From the NCBI RefSeq assembly GCF_012295615.1, contig NZ_CP051183.1:1391001-1455000 (forward strand): DNA of 64,000 nucleotides, written 5' to 3'. Shown here one piece after another: positions 56,973 through 64,000 of this stretch. The notes below the pieces were generated by a model, which had not been told where the DNA came from, did not search any database, and saw only the letters and a program-made list of their open reading frames with translations. The stretch is from Bermanella marisrubri. Lineage in GTDB: Bacteria > Pseudomonadota > Gammaproteobacteria > Pseudomonadales > Oceanobacteraceae. A program made the position numbers and the translations under genes. Position 1 is the stretch's first letter. Every line of letters begins with the position of its first letter.

Positions 56973-56992
56973 ATGGATATATGTATATCCAT
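56973..56992. promoter_or_regulatory. Near-perfect 20-bp palindrome in the bolA upstream region
   Basis: ATGGATAT and ATATCCAT flank a 4-base centre (ATGT), 73 bases before the bolA start and 70 before the divergent gene's start. It looks like a dimeric repressor or activator site; the protein is unknown. Confidence 0.45.
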
Positions 56993-57064
56993 ACATGTTT
57001 TTACACTTGGCTGGCCGCAAGGCACAATATGCCAAGGCGTAAATATTTATTAGAGTTGCAGATC

Positions 57065-57370
57065 ATGATTCAAGAAACTATCGAGCAAAAATTAAACGAC
57101 CAGTTCAGTGTTAAGCATTTAGAAATCGTTAACGAAAGCCATATGCACAGTGTGCCAGCCAATTCCGAAACACACTTTAAGGTGGTGCTCGTAGCTGATG
57201 AGTTTGCTGGCATGAACAAAGTCAAGCAACACCAAGCGATCTATGCGGCGCTTAAAGATGAACTCGCAGGTCCGGTACATGCCCTTGCCTTGCATACCTT
57301 TGCGCCGGACACTTGGCAGAAACAAAGCGTGCCTGATTCTCCTAATTGTTTGGGTGGTAATGGAAAATAA
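57065..57370 (+). CDS. bolA: BolA family protein
   Basis: 101 aa. NESHMHSVPANSETHFKVV (residues 22-40) and the C-terminal PVHALALHTFAPDTW match BolA closely. BolA binds monothiol glutaredoxins with a shared Fe-S cluster and acts on cell shape and biofilm genes. The start is ATG 57065 (MIQETIEQKL); the upstream in-frame region has no homology. The Shine-Dalgarno sequence is weak. Confidence 0.93.
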   Translation: MIQETIEQKLNDQFSVKHLEIVNESHMHSVPANSETHFKVVLVADEFAGMNKVKQHQAIYAALKDELAGPVHALALHTFAPDTWQKQSVPDSPNCLGGNGK

Positions 57371-57386
57371 TGCATCGCAACGCTAT

Positions 57387-57436
57387 GGCAATGACCCAAA
57401 TGCCAATAATCTCGGTTATTTGAGTCATTGCCTTTT
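57387..57436 (+). terminator. Terminator after bolA
   Basis: GGCAATGAC (57387-57395) pairs with GTCATTGCC (57424-57432), extended by CAAAT/ATTTG inside, and is followed by TTTT. Confidence 0.75.
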
Positions 57437-57491
57437 GTGGAGAAAATAATTACTGTCTTATTGTTCTACAATAAAAACAAGACGGTGAATC

Positions 57492-58178
57492 ATGAAACTC
57501 CTATCCCAAATCTTATCTATTGCGATTTTTGCCATGTTACCCCTGCAGGCTTCTAGTGCAGATAGCACAAGCAGTTCAGTATCAGAATGGGACCTTGAGG
57601 CTGACAATGAAGATTTAGCAATCGAAGTTTTTACTCGATCTGTCGGGGATTCACCACTCAAAGAGTTTAAAGGTGTTACCTTTATAAAAGCCCCAGTGAC
57701 CGCTTTTGTTGCTTTGTTGGAGGATACTAAGCGTGCCACACAATGGATGCACAACGTGATTCAATTTGACATGGTCGAAGAAATTTCGGATACCGAGAAA
57801 GTGGTGTACACAGTTAATGAAACCCCGTGGCCGGTAACAGACCGTGACGTATACGTGCATTCGTCTTTTGTTGCAGATAGTAAAGGTGCTGTCACCTCAC
57901 ATCTAAGGGCGCAAGGTGGCCATACTAAAAATGATGACTTTGTGCGTATGCCGAGTATTCAAGGAAAATGGGAATTTACACCGCAAGACGATGGCATGAC
58001 CAAAGTGGTATATCAAGTACACGCTGATCCAGGCGGTAGTCTTCCCGACTGGTTGGTAAATGCCATCGTGGTGGATACGCCATTGAATACCTTAGAAAAC
58101 CTCCATGAAGTCATTCATGACGAACAGTACCAAGACAAAGAGTATGACTTTATTAATAAAGCGATAGCGGCTGATTAG
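57492..58178 (+). CDS. START-domain lipid-binding-like secreted protein
   Basis: 228 aa. Signal peptide 1-23 (SIAIFAMLPLQASSA). The rest is a START domain: GVTFIKAPVTAFVALLED, ATQWMHNV, NETPWPVTDRDVY and the C-terminal helix NTLENLHEVI. Such periplasmic START proteins are common in marine gammaproteobacteria and may bind a lipid; the ligand is unknown. The repeat cluster begins 16 bases after its stop. Confidence 0.85.
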   Translation: MKLLSQILSIAIFAMLPLQASSADSTSSSVSEWDLEADNEDLAIEVFTRSVGDSPLKEFKGVTFIKAPVTAFVALLEDTKRATQWMHNVIQFDMVEEISDTEKVVYTVNETPWPVTDRDVYVHSSFVADSKGAVTSHLRAQGGHTKNDDFVRMPSIQGKWEFTPQDDGMTKVVYQVHADPGGSLPDWLVNAIVVDTPLNTLENLHEVIHDEQYQDKEYDFINKAIAAD

Positions 58179-58193
58179 TCTTGAGTTTCATAC

Positions 58194-58402
58194 GTCATTC
58201 CCGACTCGGTCGAGAATACTCTACTAGTCATACCGGACTTGATCTGGTATCCATTGAACGGGCTTGAAGTCAATTGGATGGATCCTCCGGTCTAAGTCGC
58301 TTCGCGACGCCGGAGGATGACGGTGTTACTTTGTCCGAGTATGATTTTTGGTCATTCCCGCGGATGATTCTTCCTCGTCATTCCCGCGAAGGCGGGAATC
58401 CA
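58194..58402 (+). repeat. Repeat cluster left of the GIY-YIG gene
   Basis: Decayed type C-like elements (58194-58253), spacer CTTGAAGTCAATTGGA, a type B element with GGATCCTCCGG arms (58279-58322), spacer GGTGTTACTTTGTCCGAG, a broken type A (58351-58362) and an intact type A (58377-58402). Positions 58277-58362 are repeated exactly at 58819-58904. The remainder of the 58179-58529 gap (58403-58496) shows no recognisable feature. Confidence 0.9.
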
Positions 58403-58496
58403 TTTAGCGGTATGAAATCATTTAGCACCGGGCATGTGAAAAACTTCAACTCTCAAAAAAATAAGAAATCTAGCTGATTCCAGTTTTTGCTCAGTT

Positions 58497-58519
58497 CTCG
58501 AAAAATTGAAGTTTTCGAG
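58497..58519 (+). promoter_or_regulatory. Hairpin overlapping the GIY-YIG ribosome-binding site
   Basis: CTCGAAAA (58497-58504) and TTTTCGAG (58512-58519) are perfect complements with a 7-base loop. The right arm includes the first bases of the GAGGAG Shine-Dalgarno sequence (58517-58522), so the hairpin could limit translation. Confidence 0.55.
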
Positions 58520-58529
58520 GAGTGATGAA

Positions 58530-58820
58530 ATGAATAAAACACCTTGTGTGTACATCATGACTAATTATCGAAAAGGCACCATCTATGTTGGAGTTACATC
58601 GGATTTAAAAAAGCGAGTGTGGCAACATAAGAACAATGCAGTTGATTCCTTTACCGCGCGGTATGGATTAAAAACGTTAGTCTATTACGAAGTTACTGAA
58701 AATATGGAAAGTGCTATTCAACGAGAAAAGAGGTTAAAGCATTGGAATCGTTCTTGGAAGTTGAATCTAATCGATAGCTTTAATCCTAGTTGGCGTGATC
58801 TGTATATTGATTTATTTTGA
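58530..58820 (+). CDS. Single-domain GIY-YIG endonuclease
   Basis: 96-aa nuclease-fold protein. CVYIM (6-10) and TIYVGVT (17-23) are the GIY and YIG strands; Arg29 in LKKRVWQHK and the metal-binding Glu66 in QREKRLKHWNR complete the active site. All catalytic positions look intact. It is related to the small UPF0213/YhbQ-like group, which has no defined cellular role. GAGGAG lies 7 bases before the ATG. The gene is enclosed by the palindromic repeat array, and its TGA stop runs into an exact 86-bp copy of sequence found upstream. Confidence 0.88.
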   Translation: MNKTPCVYIMTNYRKGTIYVGVTSDLKKRVWQHKNNAVDSFTARYGLKTLVYYEVTENMESAIQREKRLKHWNRSWKLNLIDSFNPSWRDLYIDLF

Positions 58821-59478
58821 TGGATCCTCCGGTCTAAGTCGCTTCGCGACGCCGGAGGATGACGGTGTTACTTTGTCCGAGTATGATTTTTGGTCATTCC
58901 CGCGAAGGCGGGAATCCATTTTGTAGTCTGAAATCAATCGTATGGATCCTCTGGTCTCTGTCGCTTCGCGACGCCGCAGGATGACGGTGTTACTTTGTCC
59001 GCGGATGATTTTGGTCATTCCCGCGAAGGTGGGAATCCATTTTGCAGTTTGAAATCAATCGTATGGATCCTCCGGTCTATGTCGCTTCGCGACGCCGTAG
59101 GAAGACGGCGTTGTCTTTTCCGCGGATGATTCTTCCTCGTCATTCCCGCGAAGGCGGGAATCCATTTTGCAGTTTGAAATCAATCGTATGGATCCTCTGG
59201 TCTCTGTCGCCTCGCGACGCCGCAGGATGACGGTGTTACTTTGTCCGCGGATGATTTTGGTCATTCCCGCGAAGGTGGGAATCCACCTTCTTATTTTTTT
59301 AATGTTGGCTTTTGTGTTGTTAGTTGTGGATCCTCCGGTCTATGTTGCGTCGCGACGCCGTAGGAAGACGGCGTTGTCTTTTCCGCGGATGATTCTTCCT
59401 CGTCATTCCCGCGAAGGCGGGAATCCATTTTGCAGTTTGAAATCAATCGGATGGATTCTCAGTCAAGCTGAGAATGAC
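58821..59478 (+). repeat. Composite repeat array right of the GIY-YIG gene
   Basis: Five composite units start at 58821, 58943, 59064, 59189 and 59327. Each has a type B element with GGATCC at its edge, a spacer (GTTACTTTGTCCGCGGATG-like), a type A element, and a GCAGTTTGAAATCAATCG spacer. Units 2 and 4 share one set of variants and units 3 and 5 another. A type D element closes the array (59452-59478). It fills the gap before putA; there is no gene. Confidence 0.95.
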
Positions 59479-59496
59479 AATGTCCACAACTCACAA

Positions 59497-62400
59497 TTAG
59501 CTAAGCAAATCTTGATTACCACCAAACGCAGTAATATTACTCGTTAACGTTTTTTCTTTTACAAAGGCGTGTACGTAATTTGGTCCACCGGCTTTCGGGC
59601 CAGTGCCAGACATGCCATGCCCACCAAAAGGTTGAGCGCCAACCTTTGCTCCAATCATTTCGCGGTTGATGTACACATTGCCAACGCCCACACGGTGACT
59701 TATGTAGTTAATCCAGCGTTGATTACGTGAGTGAATACCAAAGGTCAGTCCATAATTTAAGGCATTTACTTGCTGGATAATGCTTTCCAGTTCGTCAGGT
59801 TTAAAGCTAATCACATGAAGAATAGGACCAAAATGCTCTTGCGTTAATTCAGACAGCGATTTAATTTCCCAGGCGCTAGGTGCCATATAATTATCGCTAG
59901 GAAGTTTTGAATGAATTGGTGCTGTGGCTATATGTTTGGCATTTTTCTGCAGCCAATCAATATGGTTACTTAAAGACTGTTGGGCTTCTGAGTCAATGAG
60001 TGGGCCCATATCGGTATTTCGTAAAAATGGCGAATCGATATTCAGTAATGCCATTCGCCCTTGTAGTTGGCGATAGAATGTTTCTTTAATATCCTCCTGA
60101 ATATAAAGTACTCGCAATGCACTGCAACGCTGACCGCTGCTATCGAAGGCCGACGCTACAACATCTTGTACTAGTTGCTCGATTAAGGCAGTACTATCCG
60201 CAACCATTATATTTTGTCCGCCTGTTTCGGCGACGAAGGGTGTGAATCCATGACCATATTCAATTAGCCAGCTTTGAATTTGTTTAGCCGCAGAAATCGA
60301 CCCTGTAAAACACACCATACTAATTTGCTTTGCGTGAATTAACCCATGCGCAATATCCGAGCCTTTTCCGGGTAAAAAGAACAATTTTTCTGGATGAATA
60401 TCTGCTTCTAAGAGTAACTCCATTACACGATACGCAATGATGCTTGTCTGGCGTGCGGGTTTTGCAATAATGCGGTTACCACATCCTAGGGCAGCAGAAA
60501 CTTGTCCAATGAAGGTAGCGAGAGGGAAGTTCCAAGGACTAATACACAACACTGTGCCTCTTGGATCGTAGGTTAAAAGGTTTTCTTCACCGGTAACTGA
60601 ATCCAGAATACTTGGGTCGGCGAAATTCTTTTGCGCTTGGCGTGCGTAATAGCGCACGAGATCCACGGCTTCTCTGACTTCGTCATGGGCATTTTGTAAT
60701 GTCTTGCCAGCTTCTTCCATGCATAAATACATCAATTCATGTTTGTTTTGCACCAAGAGGTCAGCAAAACGCTCTAATCGCGCACAAACATGTTCAATCG
60801 GTTCGTCAGGCAATGGATGTGATTTTAAGAACGATACGCAACGATCTAAAATCGCTTGATCACAATAATGTACGCGTCCCATTGTACGCTTATCAACTGG
60901 GCTGATAATCGCATGGCCTTCATTAGGTTCGATGGCTTCACCCGCGATCATACAAAGTACTTCATAGTATTCTTCATGGAAGGGTAGGATTTGATCCATA
61001 GTGTCATAATAGACTTGATCATTACCTAGTTCTGCGCCCTCGCTGTTGGGGTAATCTACAAAGAGTTCGCGTGGTGATGGAATATTAGGGTTGGCGATGG
61101 AGCTTTGCATCAAAAAGTCAGCCGGATGCTGTAATAAGTGATGCATCGGAATGTAAGGATCTTGAACTTGAAAAACAAACGACGTATTCGCTCCGTTTTC
61201 AATTAAGCGTCTGACCATATAGGGCAATACGTCTCTGTGTTTACCTACTGGGGCGTAAATACGAAACGCAATGTCATGCTTCTTGCGGATCTCATGGAAC
61301 AACGCAGAGCCCATTCCTTGCAAGCGTTGCAATTCAAACGGGACTTGGCTGTTCATCTCCAATAAATATTGTACTGTCCACGCATTGTGGCTAGCGAAGC
61401 GCGGTTGTAACCAAACCTCTTGCTGACACAAAAGAAAGCGTGCGCAATTTAAGTAATTTAAATCTGTACTGGCTTTTTGGGTTAGGACTGGATACTCAGT
61501 TAAACCATGTTGTTGAGCCCATTTAATTTCAGAATCCCAGTATGCGCCTTTTACTAATCGTAGCGGTATGCGTTTTTGTTCTTTTTGCGCCAGTGCATGT
61601 AGCCAATGCACAATAGCCAGCGCGCGTTTACCGTAAGCTTGAACTGCGATACCCAAGTGTTCCCAATTTGCCATGCTTTGATGGCTGAAGACGGACTCAA
61701 AAACTTGCAGCATCATGTCCAAACGATACTGTTCTTCCGCGTCAATAGTAATCGGGACGTCATGCTCTTTGGCCAAGGTCGCTAGCTTTAGAATACGTTC
61801 CATTAAAATGGGTACAACGGTATGTTGCTGATTGGGTTCGTATCTAGGATGCAATGCTGATAGTTTAATGGAGATATTATCATGTAGCTGTTTATGCTGA
61901 TTGTTTCGTGCAATGGTTTCTATTGCATGGCTGTATGCGCGCAGATAGTGTTGTGCATCTTCTTCGGTAATGGCTTGTTCACCCAGCATATCAAAACTAC
62001 AAGCGGTATTTTCAGATTCTAGTTTTACCGACTTAGTTACCGCATCTTCAATGCTTTCGGCAAAAATAAACTGCTCGCTTAATACGCGAATAGCTCTATT
62101 GACAGCTTCTCTTGTGATGCTTAGGGTCAATTTACTAACTAGGCCATTAATGGCTTCTACAGGGTTATTGTGCTTGGGTTTCAGCATACGGCCGCTCAGA
62201 GCCAGTCCCCAGCTGGCTGCATTTACCCAAAAGCTATCGCTTTTATTCAAATGGTGTTGCCAACCGCGATCAGAGATTTTGTCGACCAGTAGCTGATCGG
62301 CTGTGGCTTTGTCAGGTACGCGTACGAGTGCCTCTGCTAAACACATTAGTGTAATACCTTCGTCCGTGCTGAGTTCGTATTCTTGCAATAGCTGATGTAA

Positions 62401-62607
62401 AACGGATTGGCTGTGCTGCTTGCGGATAATCTCAACAAGGCTTTCTACGGTTTTATTGAATTGCTCATTACCGGACTCAGGAAAAGTTTCGAGCAAGTCT
62501 TGAACATAGTCCTGCTCGTCGCAGAGATAGAGTTGGTTGATTTTTGCACGGAGTGATGGGGTGGATTCGTTATTAATACTGGAAGGGTCCAGTAAGAAGT
62601 CCATCAT
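59497..62607 (-). CDS. putA: Bifunctional proline dehydrogenase / glutamate-semialdehyde dehydrogenase
   Basis: 1036-aa enzyme oxidising proline to glutamate. The N-terminal half (about 180-480) is the FAD proline dehydrogenase barrel (SIKLSALHPRYE, LRLVKGAYWDSEIK, YAPVGKHRDVLPYMVRRLIE read in parts). The C-terminal aldehyde dehydrogenase has CFTGSISAAK, ETGGQN and the catalytic cysteine in SSGQRCSALR. There is no N-terminal ribbon-helix-helix DNA-binding domain, so it is the shorter, non-repressor PutA form. GAGGAA precedes the ATG. Near its 3' end the array of repeats comes within 20 bases of the stop. Confidence 0.96.
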   Translation of the reverse strand: MMDFLLDPSSINNESTPSLRAKINQLYLCDEQDYVQDLLETFPESGNEQFNKTVESLVEIIRKQHSQSVLHQLLQEYELSTDEGITLMCLAEALVRVPDKATADQLLVDKISDRGWQHHLNKSDSFWVNAASWGLALSGRMLKPKHNNPVEAINGLVSKLTLSITREAVNRAIRVLSEQFIFAESIEDAVTKSVKLESENTACSFDMLGEQAITEEDAQHYLRAYSHAIETIARNNQHKQLHDNISIKLSALHPRYEPNQQHTVVPILMERILKLATLAKEHDVPITIDAEEQYRLDMMLQVFESVFSHQSMANWEHLGIAVQAYGKRALAIVHWLHALAQKEQKRIPLRLVKGAYWDSEIKWAQQHGLTEYPVLTQKASTDLNYLNCARFLLCQQEVWLQPRFASHNAWTVQYLLEMNSQVPFELQRLQGMGSALFHEIRKKHDIAFRIYAPVGKHRDVLPYMVRRLIENGANTSFVFQVQDPYIPMHHLLQHPADFLMQSSIANPNIPSPRELFVDYPNSEGAELGNDQVYYDTMDQILPFHEEYYEVLCMIAGEAIEPNEGHAIISPVDKRTMGRVHYCDQAILDRCVSFLKSHPLPDEPIEHVCARLERFADLLVQNKHELMYLCMEEAGKTLQNAHDEVREAVDLVRYYARQAQKNFADPSILDSVTGEENLLTYDPRGTVLCISPWNFPLATFIGQVSAALGCGNRIIAKPARQTSIIAYRVMELLLEADIHPEKLFFLPGKGSDIAHGLIHAKQISMVCFTGSISAAKQIQSWLIEYGHGFTPFVAETGGQNIMVADSTALIEQLVQDVVASAFDSSGQRCSALRVLYIQEDIKETFYRQLQGRMALLNIDSPFLRNTDMGPLIDSEAQQSLSNHIDWLQKNAKHIATAPIHSKLPSDNYMAPSAWEIKSLSELTQEHFGPILHVISFKPDELESIIQQVNALNYGLTFGIHSRNQRWINYISHRVGVGNVYINREMIGAKVGAQPFGGHGMSGTGPKAGGPNYVHAFVKEKTLTSNITAFGGNQDLLS

Positions 62608-62657
62608 GCAGGGTTCCTCGGGCAGTTAATCGCGAACAATAAAAGGGAATGAAGACA

Positions 62658-62686
62658 AGTATAGTCTCCAATTCCAGCGTGCCCAA
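62658..62686 (-). promoter_or_regulatory. Candidate putA promoter
   Basis: On the reverse strand TTGGGC, a 17-bp spacer and TATACT lie about 50 bases before the putA start. Spacing is optimal and both hexamers match consensus at 4-5 positions. Confidence 0.5.
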
Positions 62687-62714
62687 TTTGTTGGATCAAT
62701 AAAGTGTCGTCTGT

Positions 62715-63476
62715 TTATTGAATTTGGCGTATTTTATCTAATTTGCGCAATACCTTTTGAGCGCGTGTGAGCTTTTCGTCAATAAGGCCTGGGGAAGGAT
62801 GCCATTGCTTGGCTTCAGCCCAAAGTTCGATGGCTAGCTCGATTTCGCCGATGCGATAAGCTTGATCACCTTGTTCGTCTTTTTTCTGAGCTTGATCTTG
62901 AATTAATTCGAGGCCAGCTCGCATTAAACGATTAAGCTCACGGTCTTTATAGGCGCGCGCTAGAATAGATTGGCGTAACCTGTGTATTTCTGAAAACGCT
63001 TGTTGTTCTATGGCCTGGCTCAGTTGTTTAGAATATGAACGAATCTCTGACTGCAGCTTACCCCGTTGCTGAAGATTGAGGCGCTTTGACATATCGAGCC
63101 AGTTTTTGTGTTGTTTCACCTCGGGGTTGAGTTCTAGGGCTTGCTCATGGGATAGACGGGCAAGGGAGTATTGTCGAGTCTCATAAGCCTGCTCGCTCAG
63201 CGTTTGCAACTGCTTTGCCAATGAAGCTTTTTTTAGCTCCACATCAACAAGATCGTCTTGCCACCAAGGAAGGTTGTGATGTTGCTTGAGATATTCTTGA
63301 GTTTTCTGTTTCTGCATTAACCAACTGCCTTGTGCCACAGTTTCGCGTATTTGCAATGCAATGACTTTGTTTTGTTGTTGGTCGTTGAGAGGTGGCGGTG
63401 CTTGCAGCAGCTTAGTTGAGCAGGCTGATAGCAGAAAAATAACAATTATAAGCGCAAAGCGATCCAGTCTAATCAT
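62715..63476 (-). CDS. TPR-like lipoprotein of unknown function
   Basis: 253 aa. A signal peptide with lipobox LLSAC (Cys19) is followed by Ser, suggesting outer-membrane placement. The rest is helical, with TPR-like stretches (YSLARLSHEQALELNPE near 115 and IGEIELAIELWAEAKQWHP near 210). Its start overlaps the 3' end of the cyclase gene by 8 bases, so the two are translated together and probably function together. No family name is recognised. Confidence 0.75.
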   Translation of the reverse strand: MIRLDRFALIIVIFLLSACSTKLLQAPPPLNDQQQNKVIALQIRETVAQGSWLMQKQKTQEYLKQHHNLPWWQDDLVDVELKKASLAKQLQTLSEQAYETRQYSLARLSHEQALELNPEVKQHKNWLDMSKRLNLQQRGKLQSEIRSYSKQLSQAIEQQAFSEIHRLRQSILARAYKDRELNRLMRAGLELIQDQAQKKDEQGDQAYRIGEIELAIELWAEAKQWHPSPGLIDEKLTRAQKVLRKLDKIRQIQ

Positions 63477-64000
63477 TGGATTGCAATGCCTCCATTTCTC
63501 GTTCTTGCTCTTGCAATAGGCGGTTAAATTTGGGCGCTAAGTGAGATACTTGATAAGCGGTCACGGGGGCTTTCTTTCCTTTCACCAAGATTTCTGATCC
63601 CTTATCAGTAAATAAAGAATCTTTAGTAGATGGTTCTTTTAAAATCGCGTCACTGATCATGAGACCATTGGTGACACAGTGGTCACACAGTCGGGAAGCA
63701 AGGTTGACAGTATCGCCACTAATACTGAAGTGAAGACGTTCATGATCGCCAATAGTTCCCGCCATGACCTCGCCACAATGCACGCCAATGCGGATACCAA
63801 TGACTGGCTTGCCTTGTTCTTTTCTTTGAGCATTGGTCATATCAATTAAGCGTAGCAATATTTGGGCAGAACAAATGGCATTGATCGCGTGTTTCTGATC
63901 GTCTTTATGGACACCGAATGTCAGCATGGCGCCGTCGCCAATGAAGTTGTCGACACTTCCACGGTACATCTTGGCTGCCATGTGAACTAGAAAGTAGTAT
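63469..64000 (-). CDS. Class III adenylate/guanylate cyclase, C-terminal part (5' end beyond window)
   Basis: The reading frame is open to the window edge, so only the last 177 codons are seen. NFIGDGAMLTFG holds a metal-binding aspartate, IRIGVHCGEVMAGTIG and the GDTVNLASRL segment give the adenine- and transition-state-binding residues. It is a cyclic-nucleotide cyclase catalytic domain; its sensor region lies outside the window. The choice of ATP or GTP cannot be read reliably. Confidence 0.85.
   Translation of the reverse strand, partial: YYFLVHMAAKMYRGSVDNFIGDGAMLTFGVHKDDQKHAINAICSAQILLRLIDMTNAQRKEQGKPVIGIRIGVHCGEVMAGTIGDHERLHFSISGDTVNLASRLCDHCVTNGLMISDAILKEPSTKDSLFTDKGSEILVKGKKAPVTAYQVSHLAPKFNRLLQEQEREMEALQSND

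Noticed and set aside
56963-57064. N-terminal extension of BolA
   Set aside because: It covers the palindrome and promoter region and shows no homology; BolA starts MIQETIEQKL.
58179-59496. Insertion sequence or RAYT transposase associated with the palindromes
   Set aside because: No tyrosine transposase (HUH) gene or IS ends are visible in the window; the only nuclease near the repeats is the GIY-YIG protein.

Overview
The window is chromosomal DNA from a marine-type gammaproteobacterium close to the Oceanospirillales/Pseudomonadales. The evidence is the gene order: yciK-mupP-ubiG-TRZ/ATZ hydrolase-gyrA-serC-pheA-hisC-tyrA/aroA fusion-cmk-rpsA-ihfB, then a polysaccharide locus ending at tRNA-Asn and an aspartate-type aminotransferase. 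This is the order around the Pseudomonas O-antigen locus. The genus cannot be named from sequence alone.

Layout. Positions 1-3.7 kb (minus strand) hold yciK (cut by the window start), mupP, ubiG and an amidohydrolase. Positions 3.9-16.6 kb hold gyrA, a wzz chain-length gene inserted before serC, the aromatic/serine/histidine genes, cmk and rpsA. Positions 16.7-20.5 kb hold a four-gene surface-glycan block (KpsS-like, GT4, CDP-glycerol transferase-like, TagD-like) between rpsA and ihfB. Positions 20.7-26.8 kb hold ihfB, pgi, a beta-CASP metallo-hydrolase, galU and galE, separated by dense palindromic repeats. Positions 27-41.7 kb are an O-antigen-type cluster: rfbB, rfbA, a sugar aminotransferase, an ATP-grasp ligase, a GNAT, a pyruvyltransferase, Wzx, four glycosyltransferases, Wzy, a HAD protein with a UbiA-like membrane protein, and the initiating phosphoglycosyltransferase next to tRNA-Asn. 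A WaaL-like ligase follows. Positions 43.7-64 kb are housekeeping and regulatory: aspC, argF, argD, grxD, a periplasmic phosphate-binding/OmpA fusion, an hsbA-hsbR-like partner-switching pair, a UPF0149 protein, a LysR regulator, RbgA, BolA, a START protein, a GIY-YIG nuclease inside a repeat array, PutA, a lipoprotein and a class III cyclase (cut by the window end).

How the genes work together. pgi, galU, galE, rfbA and rfbB supply UDP-glucose/galactose and dTDP-4-keto-6-deoxyglucose. With no rfbC or rfbD present, the dTDP sugar probably goes to the aminotransferase, ATP-grasp and GNAT, which are coupled by 4-nt overlaps. Wzx, Wzy, Wzz and WaaL would flip, polymerise, measure and ligate the product.

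The most unusual structure is a family of short palindromes in nearly every longer intergenic gap. The core has the form ATTCCC-N8-GGGAAT, the formula of neisserial dRS3. The palindromes combine into inverted pairs and tandem arrays. They are often bordered by heptanucleotide tracts that are T/G-rich on the left and A/C-rich on the right. One copy lies in frame inside a coding region. One array contains a small GIY-YIG nuclease gene flanked by perfect 86-bp direct repeats. A repeat family with a resident nuclease is the best candidate here for an undescribed system.
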